Source: Morella rubra
Lineage: Eukaryota > Streptophyta > Magnoliopsida > Fagales > Myricaceae
Direction: 5' to 3'
DNA: 64,000 bases
Assembly (NCBI GenBank): GCA_003952965.2
Contig: CM025854.1
Coordinates: 7,221,671-7,285,670, forward strand
Part shown: piece by piece, positions 21,546 through 33,002 of the stretch
Layout: each line of letters starts with the position of its first letter
How positions within the stretch are numbered: position 1 is the stretch's first letter
The notes under the pieces: generated by a model
What the model was told of the DNA's origin: nothing
Databases searched by the model: none
The model's input: the letters and a program-made list of their open reading frames with translations, nothing else
Translations under genes and position numbers: made by a program

Positions 21546-24172
21546 ATGGTTGATGTTAGACCGTCTCTCGGTAGTGTCACTATGGCCGAAAAGGTTCCGG
21601 AGAGGAATCCTAATCGTCGGGGCCCTAGTAGGATGAAACAGCAAGACCTTGACTCCTTTCATACCGATTATCATTTATTCCACCTGGAGCTCGCTTTCAT
21701 CTTCTGTCTAACGGAGGGATGCCCAATTCTAAGGGGAGGCATTGGAGAGATATGCTTCTTCAAGACCCTTTTGAAGCTCAAGGTAAGATTTCCTCTTCCT
21801 TTGAGCATTCATCAAATCTTGACGACTCTGGGCCTTTCCCCTACTTAGATTGTCCCCAACGGATGGAGGGTCTTATTGGGATGTGCTGTGATGTAGCCCA
21901 TGCGTTTAAGGCTAGAATTTTAGTTGACTTTCAAGGAGTTTTTGTGGTTCTACACTCATATTTCTTCTTCTCATGTTGACCAACTTTGGTATTTTCACCC
22001 TCGTCCCTAAAGGGCTTCTTGGGTCGTTCATTCTCCCGATAATAATAAAGAGTGGCATGAATGCTTTTTCTTCATGTCTAGTGTCTGGTGAGAGCATTTT
22101 CCTAGAGAGACCTCACACACTGAGTCTTCTTTGTGTTGGAATTTTGGTTCTGTTCTCGAGTTTTACAAGAGAGAACCCCCACTGCTCAATCGTGATGAGA
22201 AAGCTTAGGTTGATGTCCTAAATGAAAGTGAACCTATTGACTGGGACGTTCTCCTTTGTAAGGAGAATGTCAAGGAATATTTTGGCTACTCTCACCTGAA
22301 ATTCTATGGTGGGTTGAGTTCTGCCTCTAGGGTTAGGAAAGATTCTCGAGGTCAGTCTTCGGCTGATGGCTCTAGGAGGCATTCTTCTCGTCCTTCACCA
22401 GGTGGAGGTTCAAGGAGGGATTCTCCTAGTCTTTCGTGGCCTTAGGAGAGATTCTCCTAAGCTTTCTTTGGGTGGTGGTTCCTCTAAGCGCCTGCATTCT
22501 CGTGAGGCTGAAGGCTCTTCCCACCGTTCTGGCTCTAAGCATAGGAGGCATGCTTCTCCTGTTCCTTTTGATCACGAGGAAGAAGAGGCCGAAGATGAGG
22601 TCCCTTTAGTCTATAAGCCTTCTAGGCAGGGAGCTAAGAGGGGTAAGTGTTTTTGCTTTATGAGGCTCTTCTTTTCTTGTTGAAAGTGTTGTATTTAATT
22701 TGTCATCTTGCTGTGGTAGATTCCTAGGAGATGGCTCCGATTTTCAGTCCTATTGCTAGAGTTCAGACGGAGATAATGGATCTAGAGATGAGGGACATTT
22801 CTGAGGCAAGAGTTCCCCCTTCTAGTCCCATGTTGATGAGTCATTCTCCTACTTTTGATGGGATCCCTCCGATTTCTATAGATTTGGTGAGGGCCTCTAG
22901 TCAACTTGTTGTCCAAGAGCTTGAGTTGCCCGGGACTCCTTTCGTGGATCATTCAGTCGTTCCTGATAGTGATGTGGTTAACATTCCTCCTGTGGGCCAA
23001 CCGGGTGTAGTTGTTTTGTCTAACTAGACTTTTATGGGTCATTTGGATTTACCTGGGACTAGAGCTATTTCTGAAGTTCATTTTGATATGCTTCTTGCAT
23101 CAGGGCTTCCTTCCTAAAATTCTGTAGAGATGCCTTCTTCGTGGCGACCCAGTGTGCTTAGGGCTTCCATTGCAGGTGGTGTGGGTGCATCTAAGCCTGT
23201 ATTAGCTGGTGAACCCAGTACGCTTACAGTTAGTGTTGCTAGTGAGTCTGAGTTGCCTTTAGTTCCTTCGTCTAAGGGCAAAGAACTTACTATGTCTCCG
23301 AGGGATGAACCAACATCGGAGTCTTTTGAAGAGTCCGAGTCTCTAATCCCGCGTCCACCTCTGGTTAAACCTATTTGGCTCTCGAGGCCTGACGCTCAAC
23401 CTCTATTTGTTGAGGAGATGATGACCAAAGCTTTTATCTATGCCACGGCACCTAAAGACTGATCAAATAGTGTAGTATATGTCTCGTAGCTTGTCGATGT
23501 TAGCTACCCTTAATGTTACAAAGCTAGCGCAAGACACAGAGTTGGAGTCCGCTCGTTCAAGGTCGTGAAGGCTTGAAATTGAGTTGGAGGATGAGAAGAA
23601 GAAGAGATCTAAGTTACGGACTGTGGCTCGTTGCGCTTATTCCCAGGTCGAGATCTTTGAGGCTAGGGTGATGGCCCTAGAAAATGAGATTGCCTCTTGA
23701 GATGCGATAATTGTTGAGTTGCAACGATAAGCCAAGGGGTTTGAGCAAAAATGTATCGGCCTTGAGTCTCAACATACCAAGGATAAGGGTTAATTATTTC
23801 AACGCTTCATCAATTACCGCGTAGCCTCATCGAAGTAGGACTGAAACATTGCGGCCAAACTTGTGGAGGCTCGCCACAGCATTTGTGAGGCTTCTGATTC
23901 TTTTGTCGTGGAAAGGAAGCAGATGGAGGAGAATCGTGCCACCCTCTATCTTAGAATCCAACAGTTGTTAGCCAACCTTGCGTAACCTGAGAGTCCTTAA
24001 GTCTTGATGTGCAAAATTATTAGTGTGGCTATGATGCATCTTTAGCTAGCTCATCAGCAAGAGGGAAGCCATTTCAAAGTGTTCAACGCGGATCGTGATA
24101 AAGACATTTATGAAGAACTTGTAGCCTAGCTAGGACCTTGTTATTTTGATCCTCCTCCTGTGGAAGATTAAG
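21546..24172 (+). pseudogene. Antisense extra ORF of the Tat element (gypsy-type 'Transposase_28'-like, coiled coil)
   Basis: On the strand opposite to pol, a decayed gene reads M-V-D-V from 21,546. A segment with EWHECFFFMSSV (about 22,040-22,085) follows, then EPIDWDVLLCKENVKEYFGY (about 22,230-22,290), a Ser/Arg-rich region to 22,660, a Ser/Pro-rich acidic region (22,731-23,460) and a Glu/Lys/Leu-rich coiled coil (23,480-23,985). This layout matches the 'putative gypsy type transposon' proteins (Pfam family as I recall it, PF04195) encoded antisense in many Tat elements; their role is unknown. Intron-like GT..AG intervals occur (for example 22,643-22,720). Stops break it throughout. Confidence 0.6.
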
Positions 24173-24439
24173 TATGTATAAAACTTATGTTTGTTGTTTT
24201 ACGAACTTCCTCATTCTTATGTATATTTGCAACTTAGTTTTGACTTCTGGGTTTGTCTGGTCTAATATTCTAATATCCTTGATTTGTTCCTCATGGTGGT
24301 ATTTGGTTGTTCAACTGATATGAGCGATGTCTGCTTTTTATAATGGCTTTCAGCTATGTGGTTGACTGGTGCTCTGTTTTTCTTTCTGTAGTGGCCGTTG
24401 GCTGCATAATTCATGTGAATTCCTTTTTAATTCTTTAAG

Positions 24440-24965
24440 GTTGTATTCGGTGCAACTGGGAACCATAGTTCTCCGAGGTCGTCTTAGGTGCAATTGAAAA
24501 TCGTAGTTCTTCGAGGTCGTCTTGGGTGCAATTGAAAACCGTAGTTCTCCGAGGTCGTCTTGGTTGTGACTGAGAACCATCATTCACCAAGGTCGTCTTG
24601 GGTGCGACTGGGATCCGTCATTCACCAAGATCATCTTGGGTGCAACTGGGAACTGTGGTTCTCTGAGATCGTCTTCGATGCGACTGGGAACCGTGGTTCT
24701 CCGAGGTCGTCTTAGGTGCAACAAAAAATCGTGGTTCTTCGAGGTTGTCCTAGTTGCGACTGGGACCTGGTTATCCGAGGTTGTCTTAGTTCTCGATTGG
24801 TTATCCGAGGTTGTCTTAGTTCTCATATTGAATGTGATTGGAGATGCAACTTAGTTCTCCAAATGTTAGTTGTTAGCCTGAATCCGTAGTTCTCCAAGGT
24901 TGTCTTAACGGTCGTCTTGAATGTGATTGGAGATGCAACTGGAAACTAGGGTTCTCTGAGGTCGT
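24440..24965. repeat. 38-bp minisatellite
   Basis: About a dozen head-to-tail units built on GTTCTCCGAGGTCGTCTTAG followed by a more variable half (GTGCAACTGGGAACC-like). Unit length is 38 bp in the best-preserved part; later units are shorter or rearranged (24,770-24,960). It lies between integrase and the antisense ORF of the Tat element, the zone known to harbour tandem repeats in this clade. Confidence 0.85.
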
Positions 24966-25099
24966 CTTAGTTGTCATTTAACACTCATATTTGAAGAAAA
25001 CTTCGGATTTTTAATCATAGTAAACACTGATGGTAAACAAGACATAATAATGTAACATAAGTGTAATCGCATAATTGCAAGCAAAAGCGAAATATCTAA

Positions 25100-26050
25100 G
25101 CACGATATTTCCAAAGATGTATTGAATTCCACGGTGTTGTAGCGCTTTTCCTTAAAGATCTTCTAGGTTGTACGCTCCTGGTCATTTGGAGTTGACGATG
25201 CGATATGGTCCTTCCCAGTTTGGATGCAGCTAGCTTTGTTGCGGATCTTTTGTTCTAGACAATATTTTCTAAAGCACTAAATCTCATGGAATAAAATGAC
25301 GTGGCCTAACCTTGGCATTATAGTAGCTAGCGACCTTCTCCTTGTAGGCTTTCATCTTGACCCCTACATAGTACTTCGGGATTCTTCTTCCCATAGGCTC
25401 TTGTGGTCGTCGAGCTTCATTTTGATGATCTTTAGCAGCGATCGATTTCCGAGCTCCACTTATCCATTTGTTTGCGGGTAATATGGAGATCAGTAATGAT
25501 TTTCAATGTTGAGTTATGCACAGAAGTCTCGGAAGCTTCTGTTATCGAATTGCTTGTCATTGTCGATGATTACTGCTCGGGGTAGTCCAAAACGCCATAC
25601 GATGTTCCTCTAAACGAATTTTCGGACGTTCGGCTTGGTGTCTTTGCCAATGGTTTGGCTTCTATCCATTTGGTAAAATAATCAATAGCGACTATTAGGA
25701 ACTTCAGCTGTTTATGCCCCCAAAAGGAATGGGCCAAGGACATCAATTCCCCATTGCATGAATGGGTACAAGGTACTGATGATCGTCATCTTTTTCGCCA
25801 AGGTATTTATGATATTGGCGAATCTTTGGCATTTTTTACATTTTTGTACCATCTCTTGGGCGTCAGCATGCATGGAAAGCTCAAACAATCCAACTCGAAT
25901 GACCTTTTAGGTGAGGGTTTTGGATCCTGAGTGATTTCTGTAAATCCCTTCGTGTACTTCCCGAAGTGTGTAGTCGGCATCTCAGGTTCCGAGGCAGCGC
26001 AACAACCGTTTGAAGAGACATCAGCGAAATAAATTCTCATCTATGATGGC
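25100..26050 (-). pseudogene. Tat integrase
   Basis: From about 26,050 downward the minus strand reads an HHCC zinc-binding domain: the LREVHEGIYRNHSGSKTL segment near 25,925, then a His, then CKKCQRFANI near 25,820. The catalytic core follows: FMQWGIDVLGPF (about 25,725-25,760; first Asp) and DYFTKWIEAKPLAKTPS (about 25,630-25,680). Several frameshifts and stops are present. The C-terminal end before the minisatellite is unclear. Confidence 0.8.
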
Positions 26051-26199
26051 ATACCGCGGTGCTATATTCTTGAACTTCTGGAGTTGCTGCTTGCTAATCT
26101 CGGAATACTCCTCTTTGAGTAATTTCATTATCAAGGCTCGCCAATCTTTTGATTCTATTTCGTCAATTGTCCGTATTTTTCTAACATAATTCCCGTGGA

Positions 26200-26640
26200 T
26201 CTTATGGTTCTTTCTCGTCCCCTGAACATCTCGGCTGATCTTGATACCTCGGTCGCCAAAGCTTTAGCTCGGCATTTTGATCTCGGGGGATGTGCTGAAT
26301 CTCAAAAGTTTCGAAACACTTCTTTATCTCCTTAGAGCGCTTTAGGTAAACCGCCATTCTTTCATCTCGAGCTTCAAATTTCCCGTGACTTGTCCTATTA
26401 CTAACTGAGAGTCCGAGTGTACACTGGTGTGCTTTCCTTTCGGTTGTGAGGAGACCCACTATAAGGGCTTCGTACTCTACTTCATTGTTCGTAGGGAAGT
26501 ATTTTAACTTGATTCCGAACTCAATTCGTTCTTCTTTAGGTATCTCGATAACTACTCCTATACCTCCTGTTTTGTGGTTGGATGATTCGTCTGCATAACT
26601 TTGCCTTGGTTCTAGTTTGAAAGCTTATTCCCAAGATACT
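26200..26640 (-). pseudogene. Second (archaeal-type) RNase H of the Tat element
   Basis: The minus strand at about 26,600-26,455 gives GGIGVVIEIPKEERIEFGI and NNEVEYEALI, the pattern of the extra RNase H of Tat elements (catalytic Glu in EYEAL). The following segment (26,459-26,202) ends in FEIQHIPRDQNAE, the conserved IPREQN block. Having this domain in addition to the normal RNase H is diagnostic of Tat. The frame is interrupted. Confidence 0.8.
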
Positions 26641-26719
26641 GAGACTGTGAATTCTATGACGAAGTCAGCTATAACTTGTCCATTGATTGTGGTCCAACAT
26701 TGATATTCGATGTCAAATT

Positions 26720-28450
26720 CTCCAAGCTCTACGGACCATTTGACTAATCTTCCTGACGCGTCTAGCTTTCCCAGGGTTTGTCGTAACAGTTGATCCGTCA
26801 TGATAACTATAGGATGAGCCTAGAAGTATGACCTTAATTTCCTCGTCGAGATGATGATAGCCAGGGCTAGTTTGTAAACATCAGGATATTGGGGTTCAGC
26901 TCCTTGTAACACCCCACTTACGTAGTATATCGGTCGTTGGATGTCGTTGTCATCTCGTATGAGTGTTGCGCTTACTGCTGCGTCCGAGATAGCGAGGTAG
27001 ATGTGGGTCTGAATATCAACACAAGAGGGGAGTGAATTGGGTGTATAAAAAACTTAGCCTTTTTCGATAAAAATGCATATCTGAAAATATTTAATGCTAT
27101 AACAAATGAAAAATAATAAATGATAGTAATAAAGTAAGAGAGTAAGGAAAAGAGATAACACCGTGATTTTTAAGTAGTTCAGCCAAGACTTGCCTACGTC
27201 TAACCCCAAGGCTATTGCCTTCGTTGGACTTTTCCACTATAATCCAATAGTGCCTATAACTTAGCTTCTGAGTGCTAAGTGACCGTTACAATAGTTTTTC
27301 CGAGCTCACTCTTCAACTCGTACACAAATCTCAAAGCCTATGAGATTTCTTCTATCCTCATGGGTAGGCCCAAGTGTATCCCACACTTACAAGGTTTTCA
27401 AAGTTTAAAGATAAGAATAAATAAACAATAGCTCTTAAAGCTAGATCAGCAAAACAATGTTCAATAAATGGCTACAAGACAAGATCTGATGATGATGGCA
27501 GCGATACTGTAGCAGATCTGTTGGAAAATGTGTAGCCTTGTCTTTTGTGCTTTTCTCTCACTTTTTGGAGGCTAGGTCAAGATTGATGATGTAGAGAAGC
27601 AAAAACTATACAAACGATCTATTTTCTCTCTCCATAAGGTTCCCTTTATAGGTCTTCAGTCTTGGGGAGTCCCAATGCCTTTTTAGAATGTTGGAGATGT
27701 GCCTTAAGTGCCATAACGACTTAATTCGCACGCTAAGTCATCTTTTTAAAAACTGTGTTCTCACAACATGTGTCGACATATATGGGCCTATGTGTCGACA
27801 CCTTCATCAAGTCTGGAACTGCTCGCAAGTGCCTGTGGCATGTGTCGACACTTCCTTCACCATGTGTCGACACCATCTTCGCATGTGTCGACACCATACT
27901 TTCCATGTATTGACACCATCAAAATGGCATTCTAGCTTCTGTGCTATGTGTCGACACCATGTCAACTATGTGTCGACACCATCTTAGCAGATTGAGTTTT
28001 TCAGTGATTTTTGATATGTAATCCATTCATTTCAACACTAAAACTCCTACAATGAAAAATATCATAGTCTAGATGCAAGCCATGGTGTTTAAATCGAATA
28101 TAGAGCATAATGAATTAAAGAGGGACATAAATACGATTGAGTACTCTCGATTGATGGTGGATTGACAACCACGTATTTTAAAAATACTACAAAGCTATTT
28201 TTTTTCATTTGTTATCATCAAAATCGAATTAGATAGCTCAAGGACCAACCTTGGGCTAACAATAGAAGTAAAGGGTTTCTCCCGATATCGGGGAACTCAG
28301 GAGTGGGGGATTTGTCAAGTATTTATTTAGTTCCTCGAAGGCTGCTTGACATTCTTTTGTCCACGCAAAGGCTTTTCAAAGTGTCTTGAAGAATGGTAAG
28401 CATTTATTTGTGGCACGGCGACGAACCTATTAAGTGCTGCTATTCGTCAT
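26720..28450 (-). pseudogene. First RNase H and connection domain, split by a solo LTR
   Basis: The RT connection runs from about 28,440 (AFAWTKECQAAFEELNKYL) to NPPLLSSPISGETLYF at 28,267. It is cut there and resumes at 27,001 with LAISDAAVSATLIRDDN and PIYYVSGVLQGAEPQYP. Removing 27,002-28,261 and one target copy rejoins the halves in phase at a Tyr codon, proving where the inserted element begins and ends. Confidence 0.85.
27002..28261 (-). mobile_element. Solo LTR (1260 bp) inside gypsy RNase H
   Basis: On the minus strand it starts TGTTAGCCCAAGG and ends GACCCACA. Flanking 5-bp repeats are GTAGA (26,997-27,001) and ATAGA (28,262-28,266), one mismatch. No internal retroelement genes are present. 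At 27,765-27,985 it contains a cluster of ATGTGTCGACA words. The start sequence is of copia type, but the superfamily is not proven. Confidence 0.85.
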
Positions 28451-29260
28451 ATGAGTCGTTGCAGCTCTTTAATGTTCTTCGGTAGTTGCATGTCTAGGAT
28501 GGCCTTGATATTCTCTGGGTTAGCTTTGATTCCTCTTTGGGATATCAGGAATCCTAGGAACTTTTCTGAAGATACACCGAACGCGCATTTTGCCGAGTTC
28601 GAGCACATCTTATATGCCCTAAGTCGAAAGCTTCGGCGAGATTTGTGACATGGTTCGCCGATTCTTGTGTTTTGACTAACAGATCGTCTACGTAGACCTC
28701 CACATTGCGCCCTATTTGTTTCAGGAACATCAAGTTGACAAATCTTTGGTACGTTGCTCCTGCATTCTTCAAACCAAAGGGCATTACCTGATAACAGTAA
28801 GTTTCTCGGTCTGTCGTGAACAAGATGCATTCTTGGTCCAATGTATGCATCTTGATTTGGTTATACTCTGAGAAGGCATTCATGAAGCTTAAGAGTTGAT
28901 GTCCTACTATTGAATCAACCAAAAGAATCGATTTTCGAGAGTGGATAACAATCTTTTGGGCAAGCTTTATTTAGATTGGTATAGTTCACACACATCCGCC
29001 ATTTCCCATTTGCTTTCTTCACCATAACCACATTTGCCAACTAGCTTAGGTAGTTGACTTCTCTGATGAATCCTGACTGGTTTCCGACCTCTTCTTTGAT
29101 TGCTTGACTCCTTTCAGGGACAAAGCTTCTCTTACGTTGTATGACTGGTTTGACCTCGAGACGTATTTTCAGCTTGTGGGTAATGACTTTTGGATCGATG
29201 CCTGACATTTCTTAATGTGACTAGGCGAAGACCTCGCTGTTTGTTCGTAGGAATTCCACG
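28451..29260 (-). pseudogene. Tat reverse transcriptase
   Basis: The segment 28,922-28,554 carries SIVGHQLLSFMNAFSEYNQI, the conserved YCYQVMPFGLKNAGATYQR and the catalytic VEVYVDDLLVK box (about 28,675-28,705). An overlapping frame (28,830-28,447) gives KCAFGVSSEKFLGFLISQRG and NPENIKAIL. The N-terminal part (29,260-28,930) contains stops. This is typical Ty3/gypsy RT and is closest to Tat in wording. Confidence 0.85.
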
Positions 29261-29445
29261 AGAATTTTCTTGGATTCCTCAAGTAGCTTGGTCCTGATTC
29301 TGACTGTTCATTCCTTTGAGTCTTCCCAAAGCAATATTTCCTCTAAGGGTTCAACCGATTGTGCTCGAAGTTCTTCTCAATGCTCTATGGCCATCGTTTC
29401 CTCCATCATCTGGGTATATGACAAGTAACATCTCTTGGTTTGCTC

Positions 29446-29862
29446 TTAATCTCCTTTCACTTCCCCGATTCCAGCTTTGGTTAGGAACTTCATCTTCAAA
29501 TGGTGGGTAGACACTACAGCTTTCAACCTGTTCAACGTTGTCCACCCAATGATAGCATTATAGGAGGAATTTCCCTCGAGAACCAAGAATTTTACAATAA
29601 TTGATGCTTCGCACAGATATTCTCCTATGGTGAATGGCAATTCCATGGTTGCCAAGGCAAACACCTAATGGATGGTGAACCCTATTAACCGGGTGCTTGC
29701 ATCGGTGATTTCTTTCCTTCCTAGCTTCATCTGGTCGTATGCTGCTGCGTATAGGATGTCAGCTAAGCTTCCGGTGTCAATGAGTATTATTCGAATGTTG
29801 TAGTTCCCTATCATGGCAGTGATAACTATCGTGTCATCATGTGGATATTTGATCTCGGCCAT
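29446..29862 (-). pseudogene. Tat aspartic protease
   Basis: The segment 29,862-29,665 holds the active-site motif ILIDTGSLADIL (about 29,755-29,790). The adjoining 29,664-29,446 segment has EGNSSYNAIIGWTTLNRLKA, the conserved C-terminal protease block. A stop or frame change at about 29,664 separates them. The protease cleaves the gag-pol polyprotein in the particle. Confidence 0.8.
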
Positions 29863-29989
29863 GTCTTTTGCTATGAAAGTGATGGGCTTCTCCTCATTTG
29901 ATGTCGGGCATCAAGGTCTGCTACTTATCTTTGTGACAAGCAACTATCTTACATAAGCCTTTCTTGGGATTTGGAGGATCCTCCTACAG

Positions 29990-31270
29990 CGAAGCCTCTA
30001 AAAATGACCCTAATTTCTCCAATTGCTCTTTGTGGAGAGAGTCTTTCTTTTGGTCTTGCTCTCTGCCTTTGAGCCTCATTTTCTCGCCAATTGTCCCGGG
30101 GTTTGTGATCATTTCTTTGGAAAAGGTCTGAAGCGTTGGTTTTCTAGTTACCGAGCTTCTCTTCTAAATGGTTCTTTGATCCTGTGACGTCCTTGTTTGA
30201 TAAGAGCGTCTATTTGTTTCTTCAGGTGGATGCATTCGTCAGTATCGTGGCCGTGATCTCCATGGAAATGGCAGAATTTTCATTTGTCTCACTTGTCTGG
30301 GTCCAATCTCGTCTTAAGAGTCCATTGTATCTCGGGATCATTCCGGAATTCCATAAGGATCTTTCCTAGCTTGAGGGGTCTGAATTGCAGCCTCGGCCGC
30401 TTGACTCGTGGTTCCGTTCTTTGGTCTTTTATTATTGCTTGAGGTATGACCGAAGTCATCTATTTCCTTCTTTTGGCTATCATTCCTCCTTGATCAATTG
30501 TTTGTTCTCTGCGAGCTATCACCATGTCTTTCAAGTTCATGTGTTTTTGTTCTTTCTCCATAAACTCTCCAAAGATCTCCAGGGGATTTTTTCCTAGGGA
30601 AAAGGAAAATCTTCCATCAGTTAACCCTGCTACTATGGTAGTAAGGACCACTTTATCCTCTAGATCTTCTATGTTTAACTTTTCTTGATTGAAGCGCGCC
30701 ACATAGTCTTATAGACTCTCGTCTTCCTTCTGTCAAGTGGAAAGGAGATGAATCACTGGTTTCTTCTACTTTTTGCTCACAATGAAATGGCTAACGAAGA
30801 TTCGGCTGAGTTCCTTGAAACTCGAGATTGAATTTGGCTTTAGTCTATTAAACCAAATGCAAGTTAATCTGGCTAGCGAAATAGGAAACGCTTTGCTTTT
30901 GATAGCATCTTGTGTATCCAGCAAGTCCATTTGCGATTAGTAGCCCTCCAAATGGTCCAGCGGATCGGTTGCTCCTGTATATTTTTCAATAACGGGTATA
31001 AGAAATTTCGACGGTAGTCGAGTTTCCAAGATCCCTGCTATGAACGAAGATTCCACTTGATGCATCATGCTTTCCAGGGAGGATTGTAGCGGCTTGTCCA
31101 CTTTTTGCCTCATTTTTCCTAACTCAGCCAGGACTTCTTCCAGCTTCGCGTCGACTCTTTCGGCTCCTTCATTTCGCTCGTGGACTGGTGACAGAGAGCC
31201 TATTTCGTAATGTGGCCTACAAAATTCTTCGTTGCGTCTCCTCTGTACTGACGCTTCTCCCTGTTGCATG
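29990..31270 (-). pseudogene. Tat gag
   Basis: The N-terminal piece (31,269-30,937) has a charged helical region, then LPSKFLIPVIEKYTGATDPL and DHLEGY, the start of the retrotransposon gag domain. After a stop it continues with AFPISLARLTCIWFNRLKP and ISSFKELSRIFVSHFI (about 30,780-30,900), then 30,702-30,460. A zinc-knuckle-like segment with [14 protein letters not shown] lies near 30,225-30,275, as in other Tat gags. Nonsense codons are present. Confidence 0.8.
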
Positions 31271-31435
31271 TTGTTCTTATTCGGCTCCAGGACTCGCTAT
31301 GTGCGAGACTCGCTATGTATATTTTCGTCCACTCCTTCAATTCTTATTGGATGAGGTTCAGAAGAAGGTTCGCCATATTTTCTCCAATCTTCCCTTTGCC
31401 TTTATTCGCCATAAGTCTTTATCATAAGAACTAAC

Positions 31436-31456
31436 ATTCCCACAAACGGCACCAAC
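31436..31456 (-). other. Primer-binding region of the Tat element
   Basis: Directly after the minus-strand 5' LTR the sequence reads GTTGGTGCCGTTTGTGGGAA, very close to the leader TTGGCGCCGTCTGTGGGAA found after the 5' LTR of many plant gypsy elements. I do not assign the priming tRNA. Confidence 0.75.
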
Positions 31457-31968
31457 TGACTAATCAGTTGATTTACAGAGAACACTTAGAGTAAATGTGT
31501 CTCGATCTTCACGTAATTCCTTCTGTATAATAAAGATGACCCCAGATACCAGGGTAAGGCACCTCCAATGCTAAAGTTAGTACTTTGGTTTAACAATTTC
31601 TCTATTTAATTTCTCAAGAATCACCTACCTTTCTTCTTTACGGTACTTTGCTTTTATAGCCTTTCCTTCACGTCCTCACGTTCCCCTTTTTCGAGGAACT
31701 TTAATCCCTCCTTTAGTCATGCTACATGGTACATTCCTTCTACACATTTCACAGTGGGCGGTTAGTCTTTTGTCGTGGAGAACGTCAGGATCGTGGGAAT
31801 GCTACACGTTATAAGTTGGCTTATAATTGTTTATGACACGTGTCGTGATTTTCCTTTCTTTCGGGCTTGGTGCGATATGGGCCTTTCATCATCATTGGGC
31901 TTTTTGTAAGATCATATTTGTTCGCCCAAATTGATTTGGGCTAGACAGGTTCAGTTTTGGTATCATCA
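31457..31968 (-). repeat. 5' LTR of the Tat element (512 bp)
   Basis: On the minus strand it begins TGATGATACC and ends GATTAGTCA (TGA..TCA ends). It aligns in order with the split 3' LTR. Confidence 0.9.
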
Positions 31969-32029
31969 AACATGATTGATTCTTGTTCCTCGTTCTCTGT
32001 GAATCCTTGAGTTTTATGCCCGCACTTTC

Positions 32030-32640
32030 CTGCCCAGGTGATTCTCCCTGATCTTACTCCATTCTGTGTGCATGAACCACCCGTTTGGCTCCCAAGAAAA
32101 TCCTCAAGAGAGAAAGCTATTTACAAAACAAGAGTAATTGAGTTTTTGGGTTAGACAGCGAAGCATTTTGTTTCTCGGTCAATTGCTTTTGTTATTGATG
32201 TGGGTATTTTTTTTTTAAGCTTTTTGGAGTAGACAACTGCATTTTCCAAGATTCGGTTCACGTTCTTGGGTTCTTTATTGGAGCTTCTACTTTCGGTACG
32301 TGTGCAGTTCACATTCTTTTCTCCATTTCTTGGGTTCTTTCTTGCCCAGGTGATTCTCCCTCGTACTCCATTCTGTGTGAATGAGCCACCGGTTTGGCTC
32401 CCAAGGAAATCCTCAAGCGAGAAAGCTATTTCCGAAACAAGAGTTTGAGTTCTTGGGTTAGACAGCAGAGCATTTTGTTTCTCGGTGAATTGCTTTTGTT
32501 ATTGATGTGGGTGTTATTTTCTGAAGCTTTTTGGAGTAGACAACTAAATTTTCCAAGATTGGGTTCACATTCTTGGGTTCTTTATTGGAGCTTCTACTAT
32601 TAGTACGTGTGTGGTTCATATTCTTTTCTCCATTTCTTTT
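32030..32640. repeat. ~311-bp tandem duplication
   Basis: GCCCAGGTGATTCTCCCT starts one copy near 32,033 and the next near 32,344. The copies stay alignable through GGAGCTTCTACT.TTAGTACGTGTG. They differ by scattered substitutions and small gaps. It lies just outside the gypsy insertion. Confidence 0.85.
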
Positions 32641-33002
32641 GAGGGTCTTAGTTAGTCTCTTACATAAATGCTGTTTGGAATTGTCTTTTGAATCGAACGC
32701 GTGTTGCGTCTTAATGTTCGATAATGGATTCCACATCTATGAATGTCTATATTTTGCAAATGAATACTTAAATTATGTTCGATTAACTCTTTTGTATGGT
32801 CAAAGTCAATGTTTAGAATTGCAGACACTCATGGCTTTGGAGGCTGCCAGGTATGTTGTATGCCACTTCTCCTGTAACCGCTGTTCAGATATAACACGGA
32901 TGTTGTGTATTATTCATGTATTTATATTTGGTTTTAGGTCATCCATGAACTTCCCACCCAGAAAACCTTTGGGGCTCCTCCTAATTTGTGTGAAGAACTG
33001 AG

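Larger units (their letters stand above)
11125..31968 (-). mobile_element. Ty3/gypsy retrotransposon, Tat lineage, with nested insertions
   Basis: Two LTRs in direct orientation are flanked by the 5-bp target duplication AACAT (11,120-11,124 and 31,969-31,973). Minus-strand order is 5' LTR, primer region, gag, protease, RT, RNase H, second RNase H, integrase, minisatellite, antisense extra ORF, 3' region, 3' LTR. Two RNase H domains, an ORF on the opposite strand after integrase and tandem repeats there are established traits of the Tat clade. It spans 20.8 kb including a 7.06-kb LINE and a 1.26-kb solo LTR, so about 12.5 kb alone. The two LTRs differ every several bases by eye, so the insertion is old, and all coding parts carry stops. 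Confidence 0.9.

Noticed and set aside
27765-27985. CRISPR-like array
   Set aside because: Repeats are only 11 bp, palindromic and irregularly spaced, and lie in a plant solo LTR.
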